The notes under the pieces are model-generated. The model did not search any database, was not told the origin of the DNA, and saw only the letters and a list, made by a program, of their open reading frames with translations. A DNA stretch of 64,000 nucleotides, from NCBI GenBank assembly GCA_023212725.1, contig JALBYF010000040.1, positions 62,001-126,000 on the forward strand. The letters are read 5' to 3'. This DNA comes from Tranzscheliella williamsii (taxonomy: Eukaryota > Basidiomycota > Ustilaginomycetes > Ustilaginales > Ustilaginaceae). Positions 8,508 through 19,053 of this stretch are shown here, piece by piece (positions within the stretch are counted from its first letter, which is position 1; each line of letters begins with the position of its first letter). The position numbers were made by a program, and so were the translations under genes.

Positions 8508-10477
8508 CTAGGACGAAAAGAGGCGCTTTTCGTAGCTGTGCAGGCCGTGTACGCCGCCCTCGACCTGGGCCGAGGCGGTGCGCAGCTCGAAGCGGACGGT
8601 GCCGGAGCCGACGGCGGCGCGGAGCTGCTGCAGGGAGGGGACGCCCATGTCCTGAAGCGAGTGCTGGAGGCCAGTGTAGAGGTAGGGCAGGAACTTCTTG
8701 ACAGAGCCCTTGTCCTGGACCGCGCCGGCAACACCCTGGGCGACCTTGACCGCATCGCTCTCGGAGAAGTAGCGCTGCGTCGCGGCGTTCTCATCGGCCG
8801 CGACCTTGTCTGCCTTGGCAGCGCCCTTGCCGGTCGCGCCGGCAATCTTGCCCTTCCTCTGGTGCTCCATGGCTTCGATCGAGCCCATGCCTCGATAGCC
8901 CTTGAGCCGCTTGCCGTCGCGGTAGAAGTAGTCGCCAGGCGACTCGGTCGTGCCGGCCAGCAGACCACCCATCATCACGGCGCTGGCTCCAAGCGAGAGC
9001 GCCTTGGCGATGTGACCAACGTTGGAGATACCGCCATCGGCGATCACGGGGACACCGAACTTGGACGCAAACTCGGCAACAGCGTGCACCGCGGTGCCCT
9101 GGGGTCGACCGACAGCCATGACTTCCTGAGTGATGCAAATGGAACCGGAACCCATGCCAACTCGGAGAGCATCAGCTCCAGCCGCAATTAGGCTGGCAGC
9201 CTGCTCCCGAGTGACAACGTTGCCAGCGACAACGTCAATGGTGGGGTAGGTCTTTTTGATCCATTGGAGCATCTCAATCTGCCAGATAGAATTACCCTGA
9301 GACGAATCGAGAATGACAACATCAAGTCCGGCTTCTACGAGTAGGCCAAGACGCTCTCGGTCCGAAGGCCGCGTTCCGATAGCGGCTGCGCAGTAGAGCT
9401 GCTTGCTGTCTGGCCGCTTCGAGGCGAGCGGGAAGTTCTGGTTCTTGAGCAAATCGGATCGCGCAAGAAGGGAGACCAGTCGGCCCTCGGCATCCACGAT
9501 GGGTAGCTTGCCCTTCTTGCTGTCCCGGAGAATGGAGTTGGCCTGTTCCAGAGTTACGCCTTGGGAGGCGGTAACCAGATCGGTCGTCATGACCTCGGAT
9601 AGCGGCAGACTGGTGTCTCGGAACTGAACGTCTCGGGCGGTTACAATACCGACAAGCTTCCCGTGAATGGCACCGGTGTCTATACAGCAGGAAAGTCAAG
9701 AGATGGAATCAAGTCAGCCAGCTATTTCCTTATGCTGCCGAGCGTATCTTCTTGCAAAGCGCGGGGAAGCGCCTGTGAGGCAGGGAAAGATATCAGTACA
9801 ATAATCGCATCCGCACACACTCCCCCAAGTCTAAGGGGGAGGCTCGGAAGAACGAAGGTTATGCAATTTGTGTTTTCATCAAAAAAAGGAGAAAGGATCG
9901 GGTCGGCGACGGCAGGCTGCCGTCTACGGAAGGCGGGCAATAGAGAAGAGGATAAGGCGAACTTACCAGTGATGGGGATGCCTCCAAACCCAAGCCTCTC
10001 CTTGATTTCGAGGACGTCTCCCACGGTAGCCTTAGGGTCAAGGCAGAGAGGCTCAGTGATGAAACCGTTTTCGTACTTCTTGACCTTGCGGACAACGCTG
10101 GCCTGCTCCTGGGGGCTCATGTTGTTGTGCACAACACCCATGCCTCCCATGAGACCCATTGCGATGGCCATTTCGGTCTCGGTAACAGTGTCCATGGGCG
10201 AAGACAGGAACGGTGTGTTGAGGGTGACATTCTTGGTGACCTTGGTGCGCAGGCTGACTTCCGAGGCAGGGGAATTGATGAAGCCGGGAAGGACGAGGAA
10301 GTCATTGTAGGTAAGACCACCGTGCTGTCGCGAGTCGATCAGTTCGGACATGCTCAGACCATCGCCGTTGGCATAGGTCCTGAGGTGCTCCAAAGCCTCG
10401 GAAGGCGAGAGAGGAGCCACATCCTTGGAGGCGTGGAAGACGCCGTTGTCGATCTTGGCACCGTTAGTAGCGGACAT
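8508..10477 (-). CDS. IMD: Inosine-5'-monophosphate dehydrogenase (IMPDH)
   Basis: Two exons, complement(8508..9679, 9967..10477), with a 287-nt intron (GTAAGT donor at 9966, AG at 9681-9680); phases agree and give 560 aa. IMPDH oxidises IMP to XMP with NAD+, the rate-limiting step of GTP synthesis in the cytosol. Seen: N-terminal '[13 protein letters not shown]', 'SPMDTVTE' and 'GGMGVVHNN'; a CBS pair between about residues 150 and 270, interrupted in the gene by the intron; the catalytic loop '[11 protein letters not shown]' with Cys352; '[13 protein letters not shown]' phosphate loop; flap 'YRGMGS'; and the C-terminal '[17 protein letters not shown]'. The flap carries an Ala/Lys-rich insertion of about 20 residues compared with human. 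'AVQDKGS' keeps the Gln typical of mycophenolate-sensitive enzymes. The leader has a short GGTGCT repeat. Confidence 0.96.
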
Positions 10478-11029
10478 CTTGCCTGTTGCTGCTGGTGCTG
10501 GTGCTGGTGCTGGTATGTTGATGTTGCTAATAACCCAAAGGAAAAGACGGAGGCGGTCTGTAACGATTGGGTGGCTCTTTGGCGAAGAACGGTTAGAAGG
10601 GAAGATGCTGGCGGCGGCTCAACAGCCTTTCTGGTGTCGCCCCAGTGATTTGCTGTGCGCCAGCAACGAAAGAAAAAAAAATTCAATTTCAATCGTCATA
10701 ACGCTCACTCAATCACTAGTTACAACTCACACTAGCTACCTGGCCTGGGGTATTCGAAAGTTGTATGATTTCAATGAGGGCCATCCCTCCCGGGCAGAAC
10801 TACTCAGCCATGTGTTTCCAGTTCAGGAACGTCTGCTGTTAAATCGCAGTGGTAAGTCGCTTGTTCGAAGGGACAGTACAACAAAAGTCACAGTATGCCG
10901 AAACACTCACGCCAGCAAACAAACGCACGGAGGCATGGGCGCCTATGGACAGGTGCGACAGGAGGCATGGGCTGCCACAAGCCATCAAAAAGGCGTCAGA
11001 GAGCCTCGCGTGGCATTGTAGGGGAAATA
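10478..11029. other. IMPDH promoter/leader and HAT1 3' flank
   Basis: Minus-strand upstream region of IMPDH. It contains a small trinucleotide-like repeat (complement of GGTGCTGGTGCT) near 10490-10515 and an A-run near 10670-10680. No gene seen. Confidence 0.5.
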
Positions 11030-12331
11030 TCAGGCAAACCGAGGTTGTTTGCGCGGAGGCGCGTCAGCGTAGCCGTTCTCTTCGTCGGCCGCGGCGTCGC
11101 CTGCAGCCAGGATGGGATCAATGTCAACGCCGACCATGTCGCCGTACTCCTCGATCACACCTTCGAACGTTTCCTGCAGCTTGTTTCTCTGTTCCGCCTT
11201 TTCTAGCTGTGTCAGGATGTCTTTGTTCTGTCGGTAGATGCGAGCCTTGACCTGCAGCCTGTACTGCCTGACCTGCTCCACGTCGTCCGCGTTCAGATGC
11301 ATCAGCTGCACCATCTCCAATACCCTTGCCCACTGTCGAGGCGCCATTTTTCTCTCCAGCCGCTGCTGCTCGTTCCACTTGGCGTCGATCGGCGCATGGA
11401 GCTTGCCGGCTGCCTTGGCCAGGTCGACGAATCCACCGGGCGCGAGCATGCGTCGCAGATCGTTGCCGTCGCGCAGCCGGTCAAAATCTTCTGACGGGTC
11501 TTCCACCGTCAGCTCGGCCACCGTCGGCCGCTTCGAGACCTCATCATAGACAGTGTTGTACAGCGCCGCGCCATGGCCTTGCTTCTGATATGGTGGCACG
11601 ACCACGAATTGCGAAAGCCGAATACGAGAAGAATCCGGCCAGCACCAGAACTTGTATAAGCTCGTGTATCCCATAAAGTGCCACGCCGGGCGTTCAGTAC
11701 CAGGTGTCTTCTCGTAGAGCGTATAGAATTCCCAATTCGTCTCGTCCTCCTGGATGTAGCTCGCGCCTTCGATGAAGAGCAGCGCAAAGATCTGCATTCG
11801 TCGGTGGTAGTCAAGGAAGCCTGGTGTCTCCCACGTTGTTCGATAGATGTCGAATACACGCGCGTCCGGGTCGTCTTCCGCCAAGGTTGAAGCCCCCGCT
11901 GCGGCTCCTCTACTTCCGGACTTGCCTTTGCCTTTGCTGACCTTGCGCCTGGTGTACGTATGCACCTTGTCCCCTAAAGGCTTGAAACTTGTGCTCCCAG
12001 CGATGGCGTCCGCGAACTGCTCCTCAGAGCTAGAGCTACTCGCCGAGATGTAATCCGCCGGAAGGAACTCCCTGAGCTTGCCTTCGACATCGTCGAGCGT
12101 TGCCGTTGTCGACTCGTTCTTCGCCCTGTAGTGAACCTTGAGCCGTGGTATCAAGCTCCCAGAAACAAAGTCCAGCTGGATGGTAAGACCTTTGTACCCA
12201 TAGATGGTCTCTGCTTCTCCGTAGATGGGGTAGGTAAAGGAAGGCTGGAATGGCGCATCCGTTCCGTACGGAGAGCCAACCAGCCTTATGGCCGTCGACG
12301 TGGTGCTATTAGAAGCCCACGGGTCGCCCAT
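11030..12331 (-). CDS. HAT1: Histone acetyltransferase type B catalytic subunit HAT1
   Basis: Single exon, 433 aa from the first in-frame ATG at 12331; the frame is open further upstream but has no ATG. Hat1 acetylates newly made histone H4 on Lys5 and Lys12 with its partner Hat2/RbAp46 before chromatin deposition. The N-terminus has the Hat1_N pattern: 'DPWASNS', 'AIRLV', 'PSFTYPIYGE' and 'IYGYKGL'. The GNAT core carries 'TWETPGFLDYHRRMQIFALLFIEG' in two blocks, then 'RLSQFVVVPPYQKQGHGAAL', whose Q-K-Q-G-H-G is the acetyl-CoA pyrophosphate loop. A Gly/Ala/Ser/Lys linker (about residues 145-165) is longer than in yeast. The C-terminal part has helices ending in 'RKQPRFA'. It lies upstream of, and codirectional with, the IMPDH gene. 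Confidence 0.93.
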   Translation of the reverse strand: MGDPWASNSTTSTAIRLVGSPYGTDAPFQPSFTYPIYGEAETIYGYKGLTIQLDFVSGSLIPRLKVHYRAKNESTTATLDDVEGKLREFLPADYISASSSSSEEQFADAIAGSTSFKPLGDKVHTYTRRKVSKGKGKSGSRGAAAGASTLAEDDPDARVFDIYRTTWETPGFLDYHRRMQIFALLFIEGASYIQEDETNWEFYTLYEKTPGTERPAWHFMGYTSLYKFWCWPDSSRIRLSQFVVVPPYQKQGHGAALYNTVYDEVSKRPTVAELTVEDPSEDFDRLRDGNDLRRMLAPGGFVDLAKAAGKLHAPIDAKWNEQQRLERKMAPRQWARVLEMVQLMHLNADDVEQVRQYRLQVKARIYRQNKDILTQLEKAEQRNKLQETFEGVIEEYGDMVGVDIDPILAAGDAAADEENGYADAPPRKQPRFA

Positions 12332-12790
12332 TGCTGTCCGCAAAACCAGGGATGCGTCCTTCAAAGGGAAGTGCTGGTGCAGCCGAAAGAGTGCGAGCAA
12401 GTAGTTTGATGGCGGGGCAGGTTGTGAGCGCACGAAGACATGATGTCGAGTGTTGGTCTGACGAAGCCATTAATTCCTCTCTACGCGCCGGCCTATCGCG
12501 CCAAAAGTGCCAACACGCGAAAAGCAGATCGGGGTTTACTCGAGATATGAAGGTCGAGGATCGCCGATCCACACACATGCTCATCATTCCCAAACATCTA
12601 GGCGTACAACCGTCACCAACGCCTCATCGCACCTTCAGAGATAAGGCTGTATTAACTAGTTTGTAGGGTAGCATCGCTGAGATAGCGCGGCATATGGAGA
12701 ACAGCAAGCGTGAGAGGAAGGCACTCGCAGGATGTGGAAGAATTAGCTTGATCCGAGTCGTATAAGGCGTCGCGGCAGCACAATGTCTGC
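12332..12790. other. HAT1 promoter and ABC transporter 3' flank
   Basis: About 460 bases between two minus-strand genes. It holds the HAT1 upstream region and the end of the ABC gene. Nothing else recognised. Confidence 0.5.
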
Positions 12791-15700
12791 TCAGGATTCA
12801 AGCTTGATGAGCCCGGCCTCAAGTGCCATGGAGAAGAAGATGCTTTGCTTGTCGTTGAGCAGCTTTTCGGGCGTGTCAAACTCGGCAATGGTGCCGTCTT
12901 TGAGCACCAACACCCGGGTCGAGTCAACAACCGTATTGAGTCGGTGGGCCACGGTGATGGTCGTACCCTTGAATTCGGACCGTACGATGGCCTGTACCTG
13001 GGCGTCTGTCTCCAGATCAATAGCACTGGTGGCCTCATCCAGCACCAAGACCTTAGCGTTTCGTAGAAAGGCTCGAGCGATGCAGATGAGCTGCCTTTGT
13101 CCAGAAGAAAAGTTGGACCCTCCTTCGGAAAGCATAGCATCCAGTCCGCCCTCCAGGCTTTGCACATGGTCCTTCATCCTAGCCTGTTCCAGAGCTTTCC
13201 AAAGAGCCGCGTCATCCGAAAGACCTGTGGGATCCAGGTTCTCCCTCAGCGAGCCTTCCCATAGCTGAGGATCCTGCGGAATGATTGCGATAGCCGAACG
13301 CAGGTCCTTCAGGCCAATCTTGGAAACGTCGATACCATCAATCAGGATTCTGCCCTCAGCAGCCTCGATGATCCGGAAAAGGGCCAACGTCAGACTTGAC
13401 TTGCCTGCTCCAGTCCGGCCCACAACGCCGATACGCTCACCAGGCTTGATGTCTAGGTCTAGCTTCTTCAGCACCAATCCCAACTCTCTTCGGTATCGTG
13501 TCGAATACGACTGCATCACCACTTCACCCTTGTCTGGCCAACCAGCAGGCGGTTTCTGGTCCTCGATCTCGTAAGGCGCTTCCGACGCCAGATCGGTATA
13601 CGCCATGACCCTCTCCACACTGACGATGTTCTGCTCGACCTCCGATGCAGAGCGAACTACCCAGTTGAGCGTCTGCGTGGTGTTAAGCGCTTGCGACATC
13701 ATCAGTCCAAGCAGGCCAGCGTCCATCTTGCCGTTCTTGGTCCGTATGAAGACAGCCAAGGTTGCTGCAATGAAGATAATGGCCGATCCCATCAATTCAA
13801 TGCGAACAGCTAACCAGCGGTTGCACGAGACTGCTGGGAAATAGCATTGCTGGTTGCGATCGACGCGCGCTTCCGAGGTGGCGATGAACCGGGCTTCCTG
13901 CCCAAAGGCGCGGATCGAACTCAGACCGCCCAGCGACTCTTGGAACCAGGTGAAGATAGGTGTCTTGCTTACCGAATCCAGCCGTTTGAGCTCTCGACTC
14001 GTTGCGAGATAGTATCGTAGCACGGCGCGGTACGCAAAAGCGAGTGGTATAATGGCGATGAGGAACGGTGGCACTGAATAGCCCACGACGCACAAAACGC
14101 CGAGTACGACAGTCAAGGTCCGGATGAGGCCATGGATGACCCTCGGCAGCACCTCGTCAATGACGTTGACGTCTCGCGAGAAAAGATTGAGCAAGCGGCC
14201 GGTTGGGGTCGTCTCGAACCATTGCAAGGGGCTCCGTAAGACGGCTTGGAACATGCTGTCGTGGAACCTACGGGCGCTTGAGATAACAAGCCAAGTCCAG
14301 AGGATGAAAGGGGCAATACAGATGCAAATTGACGCCACAATACCGACGATACCGTACATCGTCAGGTAGTACCGGGTCGTCTGTGGCGAGCCGCCATGAT
14401 CAGCATTAGCGGCACCCCATTGCTTCAGGACTACGTCTCGTGCTACAGTCATGACCTGTGAAAGGATCTGAGCGAGAATGTACAGCACAACGCCAAGCAC
14501 GCTGCAGCTCTTGATATACTCTCGATACACTTCCGGCTTGACTCGGCCTTGTTCTGACTTTTCTTTGGGCACGGATGTTTCTTTGAGTTGCCGTATCATA
14601 TCCTGTTTGATCTGCTTCTTTGTCATCGTCTTGGGACGAGCCATGGACGCAGTACTGATGCGACGATGCAGCTTGCTTCCTTTGAGTGCCTCTTCGCCTC
14701 CATGTCCCTGCATGTCAAGTTCTTTGTCCATATCGACAACTTCGAGGTCGTTGATTTGGCTCCCATCCTCATCCGAACGCTCCTCAGGCGCTGACTGTTT
14801 GCCGAGACCGGTGATCAAGGTGTAAAGATCCCCCTTTCGAGCCATGACCTGGTCGTATGTACCACGCTCATCCAGAATAATTCCTCGTCGCACAGAGACG
14901 ATCTGGTCGCAATGGGGCAAGCAAGCCACGGAGTTGAGCGTCAGGATACGAGCCTTGCTGCGCAGCAAACCCTCAGGGCCGATGACATGCTTGAAGATGT
15001 GGGCGCCTACGTGGGCATCGACAGCAGCTAGTGGATCGTCAAGCAGGTAGATATCGGCGCGAGCGTAGCAAGCTCGAGCCAGCGCGATGCGGGCACGTTG
15101 TCCGCCGGAAAGACTCACGCCCCTTTCGCCGATTTCGGTGCGATCTCCGTCAGGTAGAATGTTCAGATCTGGGGTCAGAGCACAAGCTTCGATGACACGT
15201 TGGTAGAAGTCGGGTTCGTACTTGAGGCCGAAAAGAATATTGTCGCGCACGCTAGCTCCCATGCACCAACCGCCCTGGGTGAAATAAGCTGTTCGCCCTT
15301 TGACGATCGCCTCGCCATCCGTTCTTACCAGTTCCCCTAGGATAGCAGAGAGGAGGGAGCTCTTTCCGTCACCCACTTTACCGAGCACAGCGAGGAGCTC
15401 GCCCTTCTTCACGGTAAGGTTGATATCCTGCAAGGTCGGAACTGGCTGGGAGCGCGACCACTTGAACTCTCCTTCCTTTATGAGGACGACTTCTTCTCCG
15501 GATCCGGGTTCGTGAGCCGGGTTGCTCGGGTCACTCAGCGTGCCAAGCACATCTGCGGGCCGTGAGGGCTCCTCCAGGTTCGCTGGCTGGGGTAGGCCGG
15601 GAAGGACGACCTTGCGCGCGTCCGGATCCAGCTCGCCAGCATCGAAGAAGTCAGAAAGACGTCCAGCTGAAACTTGCGCCTGGAGAAGGGCGGAGATGAT

Positions 15701-17680
15701 ACCTGCGAACATGGCGATTGGGAACGAGAGAAGCTGATAGAGCGCCAGAGCAGGGAAGATAATGTCTGCTGTCAACGGCTCTGGATTGGTGTAGGCATAA
15801 GTGATAAAAGTGCCGAGCGAGACGAAGAAGGGGATAGCAGTCCAGAAGAAGTTGAAAAATGCGGACACAATACCGACGGTGCGGAGCAGCTTGAGTTCCT
15901 CGTCGTTACGAACGCTGAAGAGTTTGCGGGTGAAAGCCTCTTCCCAGGCAAAGAGCTTGACAGACTTGATGTTGGTGAGGATCTCGTTCATGAGCCGCGT
16001 TCTCTTGTCCTTGACTTTCATTTGCTTCTCGCTGAGCCTTCGCAGGTAGCGTGCTAGAGCAGTGTTCAAAGGTACACTGACTACCATGATAGCGACACCG
16101 ACAAAGGAAGGCCAGCCGAGTAGATTATAGAGGGACACAAAGGCCAAGGTCATCTGGAAAAGTGCACTCCAAGCAATGTGGGCGTAGGTGCAGAGATCTT
16201 GGAGTCGGGTGGCGTCGACGGACATAAGATTGACAATGTCGCCAGTGGCTCGTCCGCCACGGTCTTCGTTGGACAGTCGCAAGCTTTTCTTGAAGATGGC
16301 GCTAACCAAACCGGCGCGGACACGCATGCCAGTGACAAAGACCAACTGGAAATACTGATGCAAGAACGAAGTCTGGGCCACAGCAACGCAGAGAAGAGCG
16401 GCAGAGAGGAGGTATCCCTGGGTTGCACTTTGGTGCTCGTCGTTATCGTCATACGTTTGCACAAACTGAAGCAGTTTACGGAGAATTTGAGGCTGGACAA
16501 ATGCAAGGGCATCCTGAGCAGACTTGAGTACGGCAGCGAATAGGAAAGGACCACCGTAGGCGTAAGCCAGTGTGGTCCAGAAGGCTGGCTTGCCGGACAC
16601 TGCGTTTTTGGTCTGTTTCCAATATTTGTCGAATCGCTTTCCAAGGTTTTCTGCGTCTTCGTTAGGGGGCAAAGCCCACATGTCGTCCTCGGTCACAAAT
16701 CTCTTGACACCAAGTGTCATCAGCGGTTGCATCCAGTGAAAGGTGATCCGACTGAAAATATTGGCAGTGACAGAAGGACACTCCTTTCCGGGATCGGTAG
16801 CATCGTAGGTAGCAACGTTGATATCGCTTTCACCGTCGGTAAAAACGCTAAAGGCGCTCCCATTGCTGTCGTTAGGCAGAGAGCGATAGCGGGCTTGACT
16901 GTCACCATTGTGACGATGACCATTGACAGGAAGGACAGTGTGCTTATGGCCATCATCGTCGTCGAAAGAGCCAACTTCGACTCCAGCGCACTCAATGGCG
17001 AGTACAATAAGACCGAGCGCGAACCGGAAAAGGAAAGGTATCAGAGTTACGAGCTGGCCAGATACGGGAAGCGACGGAGCGGTAAGCGAAGTCCTAAGCT
17101 TGATGATGGCGGCGAAAGTATGAGAGAGCCAATAGAAGAGAAGGAGGTCAGAGCTCCGGCGAGAGCGGGTGTGATTGAGATGTTGGAGTGGAAGCACCAG
17201 CATGTATCCACCAATGTTGACCAGGGAGGACCAGAACATAAGCGAGTCGCCAGGCTTAGCAAACAGGCCGTACAGGATGGATGCCTGATAGGCAGCAGCT
17301 GCGATAAGCAACGTGACGCCAACATGTTTAGCGCGCAGGAGAGAGCGCGAGAGCCGGGTCAGGGGACGAGGATCGGATTTGGTCAGAAAGATCAGATTGA
17401 TGCTGCCACAGAGAGCCAGCAGGAAGACGGGTGCAACCCAGAAGGCAGCCTCTTGAAAACACGGCGTGAAGTCGAGGTCGCGGGTGGGAGACACAGGGCC
17501 CCAGCCTTCCGTGCTATCACAAAGCTGGGTCAAGACACCCTTCTTCTTTACAACGGCGAAGGAAGATTCGAAGATGCGGTAAGAAAGTGTCACAAGAGGA
17601 ACAGAAGGGGTCGAATGGAGCTGAAACGCGCCCAAACTGGCTGGGGGCCCCAGATGCTCGAGAGGGATGGCCGCCTCCAT
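12791..17680 (-). CDS. ABCC/MRP-type full ABC transporter (YCF1/BPT1-like)
   Basis: Intronless, 1629 aa from the first ATG (17680); the open frame extends to a GTG at 17764, and an upstream exon is not excluded. Members export glutathione conjugates, bilirubin or metal-glutathione complexes, often into the vacuole. The N-terminus has a TMD0 with several hydrophobic segments (about residues 60-240). Then TMD1; NBD1 with Walker A 'GKVGDGKSS', signature 'SLSGGQRARIALARA' and the ABCC-typical non-catalytic Walker B 'LLDDPLAAVD'; a linker rich in Lys and Glu; TMD2; NBD2 with 'GRTGAGKSS', the altered signature 'NFSSGQRQLICIARA' and catalytic 'LVLDEATSAID'. This asymmetry between the two ATP sites defines the C subfamily. 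Substrate and membrane are not readable from sequence. The plus-strand open frame at 16727-17722 is a shadow. Confidence 0.92.
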   Translation of the reverse strand: MEAAIPLEHLGPPASLGAFQLHSTPSVPLVTLSYRIFESSFAVVKKKGVLTQLCDSTEGWGPVSPTRDLDFTPCFQEAAFWVAPVFLLALCGSINLIFLTKSDPRPLTRLSRSLLRAKHVGVTLLIAAAAYQASILYGLFAKPGDSLMFWSSLVNIGGYMLVLPLQHLNHTRSRRSSDLLLFYWLSHTFAAIIKLRTSLTAPSLPVSGQLVTLIPFLFRFALGLIVLAIECAGVEVGSFDDDDGHKHTVLPVNGHRHNGDSQARYRSLPNDSNGSAFSVFTDGESDINVATYDATDPGKECPSVTANIFSRITFHWMQPLMTLGVKRFVTEDDMWALPPNEDAENLGKRFDKYWKQTKNAVSGKPAFWTTLAYAYGGPFLFAAVLKSAQDALAFVQPQILRKLLQFVQTYDDNDEHQSATQGYLLSAALLCVAVAQTSFLHQYFQLVFVTGMRVRAGLVSAIFKKSLRLSNEDRGGRATGDIVNLMSVDATRLQDLCTYAHIAWSALFQMTLAFVSLYNLLGWPSFVGVAIMVVSVPLNTALARYLRRLSEKQMKVKDKRTRLMNEILTNIKSVKLFAWEEAFTRKLFSVRNDEELKLLRTVGIVSAFFNFFWTAIPFFVSLGTFITYAYTNPEPLTADIIFPALALYQLLSFPIAMFAGIISALLQAQVSAGRLSDFFDAGELDPDARKVVLPGLPQPANLEEPSRPADVLGTLSDPSNPAHEPGSGEEVVLIKEGEFKWSRSQPVPTLQDINLTVKKGELLAVLGKVGDGKSSLLSAILGELVRTDGEAIVKGRTAYFTQGGWCMGASVRDNILFGLKYEPDFYQRVIEACALTPDLNILPDGDRTEIGERGVSLSGGQRARIALARACYARADIYLLDDPLAAVDAHVGAHIFKHVIGPEGLLRSKARILTLNSVACLPHCDQIVSVRRGIILDERGTYDQVMARKGDLYTLITGLGKQSAPEERSDEDGSQINDLEVVDMDKELDMQGHGGEEALKGSKLHRRISTASMARPKTMTKKQIKQDMIRQLKETSVPKEKSEQGRVKPEVYREYIKSCSVLGVVLYILAQILSQVMTVARDVVLKQWGAANADHGGSPQTTRYYLTMYGIVGIVASICICIAPFILWTWLVISSARRFHDSMFQAVLRSPLQWFETTPTGRLLNLFSRDVNVIDEVLPRVIHGLIRTLTVVLGVLCVVGYSVPPFLIAIIPLAFAYRAVLRYYLATSRELKRLDSVSKTPIFTWFQESLGGLSSIRAFGQEARFIATSEARVDRNQQCYFPAVSCNRWLAVRIELMGSAIIFIAATLAVFIRTKNGKMDAGLLGLMMSQALNTTQTLNWVVRSASEVEQNIVSVERVMAYTDLASEAPYEIEDQKPPAGWPDKGEVVMQSYSTRYRRELGLVLKKLDLDIKPGERIGVVGRTGAGKSSLTLALFRIIEAAEGRILIDGIDVSKIGLKDLRSAIAIIPQDPQLWEGSLRENLDPTGLSDDAALWKALEQARMKDHVQSLEGGLDAMLSEGGSNFSSGQRQLICIARAFLRNAKVLVLDEATSAIDLETDAQVQAIVRSEFKGTTITVAHRLNTVVDSTRVLVLKDGTIAEFDTPEKLLNDKQSIFFSMALEAGLIKLES

Positions 17681-19053
17681 ATCGAGACTATTGCTGGATC
17701 TTGCGAGATAGCTCAGTCGTAATACGGGTCCAGAATGACGAGTCCAGATGAGGAGGTCGTGCACAAACTTGAAAGTCCATGAATCGGTACAAACGGGTAG
17801 TCGCGATGGATGCGTCAGCGGCTTGCTGTCCCGGAAAGAAGGAGAGGTAAGATTGACACAGAGTCCGGATGGTGTGTTTGAGCAAGCTGGTGGTGTGATC
17901 GGTACTGTATAAAAATGACTTTAGTGGAGCGTTTGCTGCCAGAAAAGCTCAGTTACTCGTTTTGAATAACCTGCCTGCCAACAGATGTTGATGATTCAAG
18001 CGCCTGTCACACCTGTGTCGGTGTGCTTCTGGGACCTTACCGCGGCGCTCCGTCACCAGTCCGAAGCAATGCTGCCAGTGAAGCTGGTGTCAGAGCTCCG
18101 ACCTGGGCATAAGTGGTTCCTTAAATCCGGAGTTAGTGATTGATCTGCCAGGAACCAAACAGTGGATGGTGTACTCCCCCTTTGTTGGCTTAGAAATACC
18201 AACTAATTTCCGCACTCACAACTGCTTCTTTGCCTGACCCATCTACAACTAGTTTCTTCTAGCGGCTGGCTTGTGAGGAAGAATACTTTAAGTAACATAT
18301 GACACCCACCACATGAGTTATATTCCGTATGTAATTACTTATATATCTACTGCGCCGTTCGAATTAAGATGAATACAGTACAGCGAAGATCGAAGCTTCC
18401 GACTGCATAGCGCAACATCGCGGCACGCCTCGAAGCTACGAACTGGGCGGCGTTGAAAACCCCCCTCATGGGTAGCCGGTGGGCTCTTTCGATCTTACAC
18501 AAAGCGACCAAGCGATATGGACATGACTGCACCCCACCTCAATTCGTACTTTCAGCCCCGTCAGCAAAGTGGTGAAGCGTGCTAGAAAAGTGTCCAGATT
18601 GATTGTGGCTATAAACATAGGAAACGAGCTGCGAGCGAATGTGACGCGGCTCGGCGGCGAGGAGCTTGTAACGGCGAGGGTAGGCCGCGTTCCGATGTGT
18701 GTGTGTACCAAGAGAGGGAGTGAGGCATAAAATCGCAAGGGGAAGGATAAGATTGTTCTTTGGACGTGGGGGATTTGATGTGGTTGCGCGAACGGGACTC
18801 ATACAACGAACGCATGGCTAGGTCCTAATAGACAAACAAGACGGCCTACTTTCACCGTCAGGATGATTGCTCCACGAGGGCGCCAGGAAGCCCTAGACCG
18901 GAAGAGATTGTCCCATGAGCAGAAACGTGGCTGTTCTTGAAATGGGAAAGTGTAACGCAAACGAAGCGCAGCGCCAACAGGGAAAAAATGACTTGATGAA
19001 CAGCAACGGACAACAAGATCACAAGGTAGAAAGGTAGTAGGGAAGCCTGTACC
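17681..19053. other. ABC transporter promoter and chitin synthase 3' flank
   Basis: About 1.4 kb. It holds the upstream region of the ABC gene (minus strand) and the 3' flank of the chitin synthase gene. Only short unsupported frames; no RNA gene seen. Confidence 0.5.

Noticed and set aside
8445..9191. 248-codon plus-strand frame
   Set aside because: Antisense to IMPDH exon 2.
12332..12433. 34-residue extension of HAT1
   Set aside because: Begins with GTG; the first ATG (12331) matches the family start.
16727..17722. 331-codon open frame on the plus strand
   Set aside because: Opposite the N-terminal membrane region of the ABC transporter; no recognisable protein.
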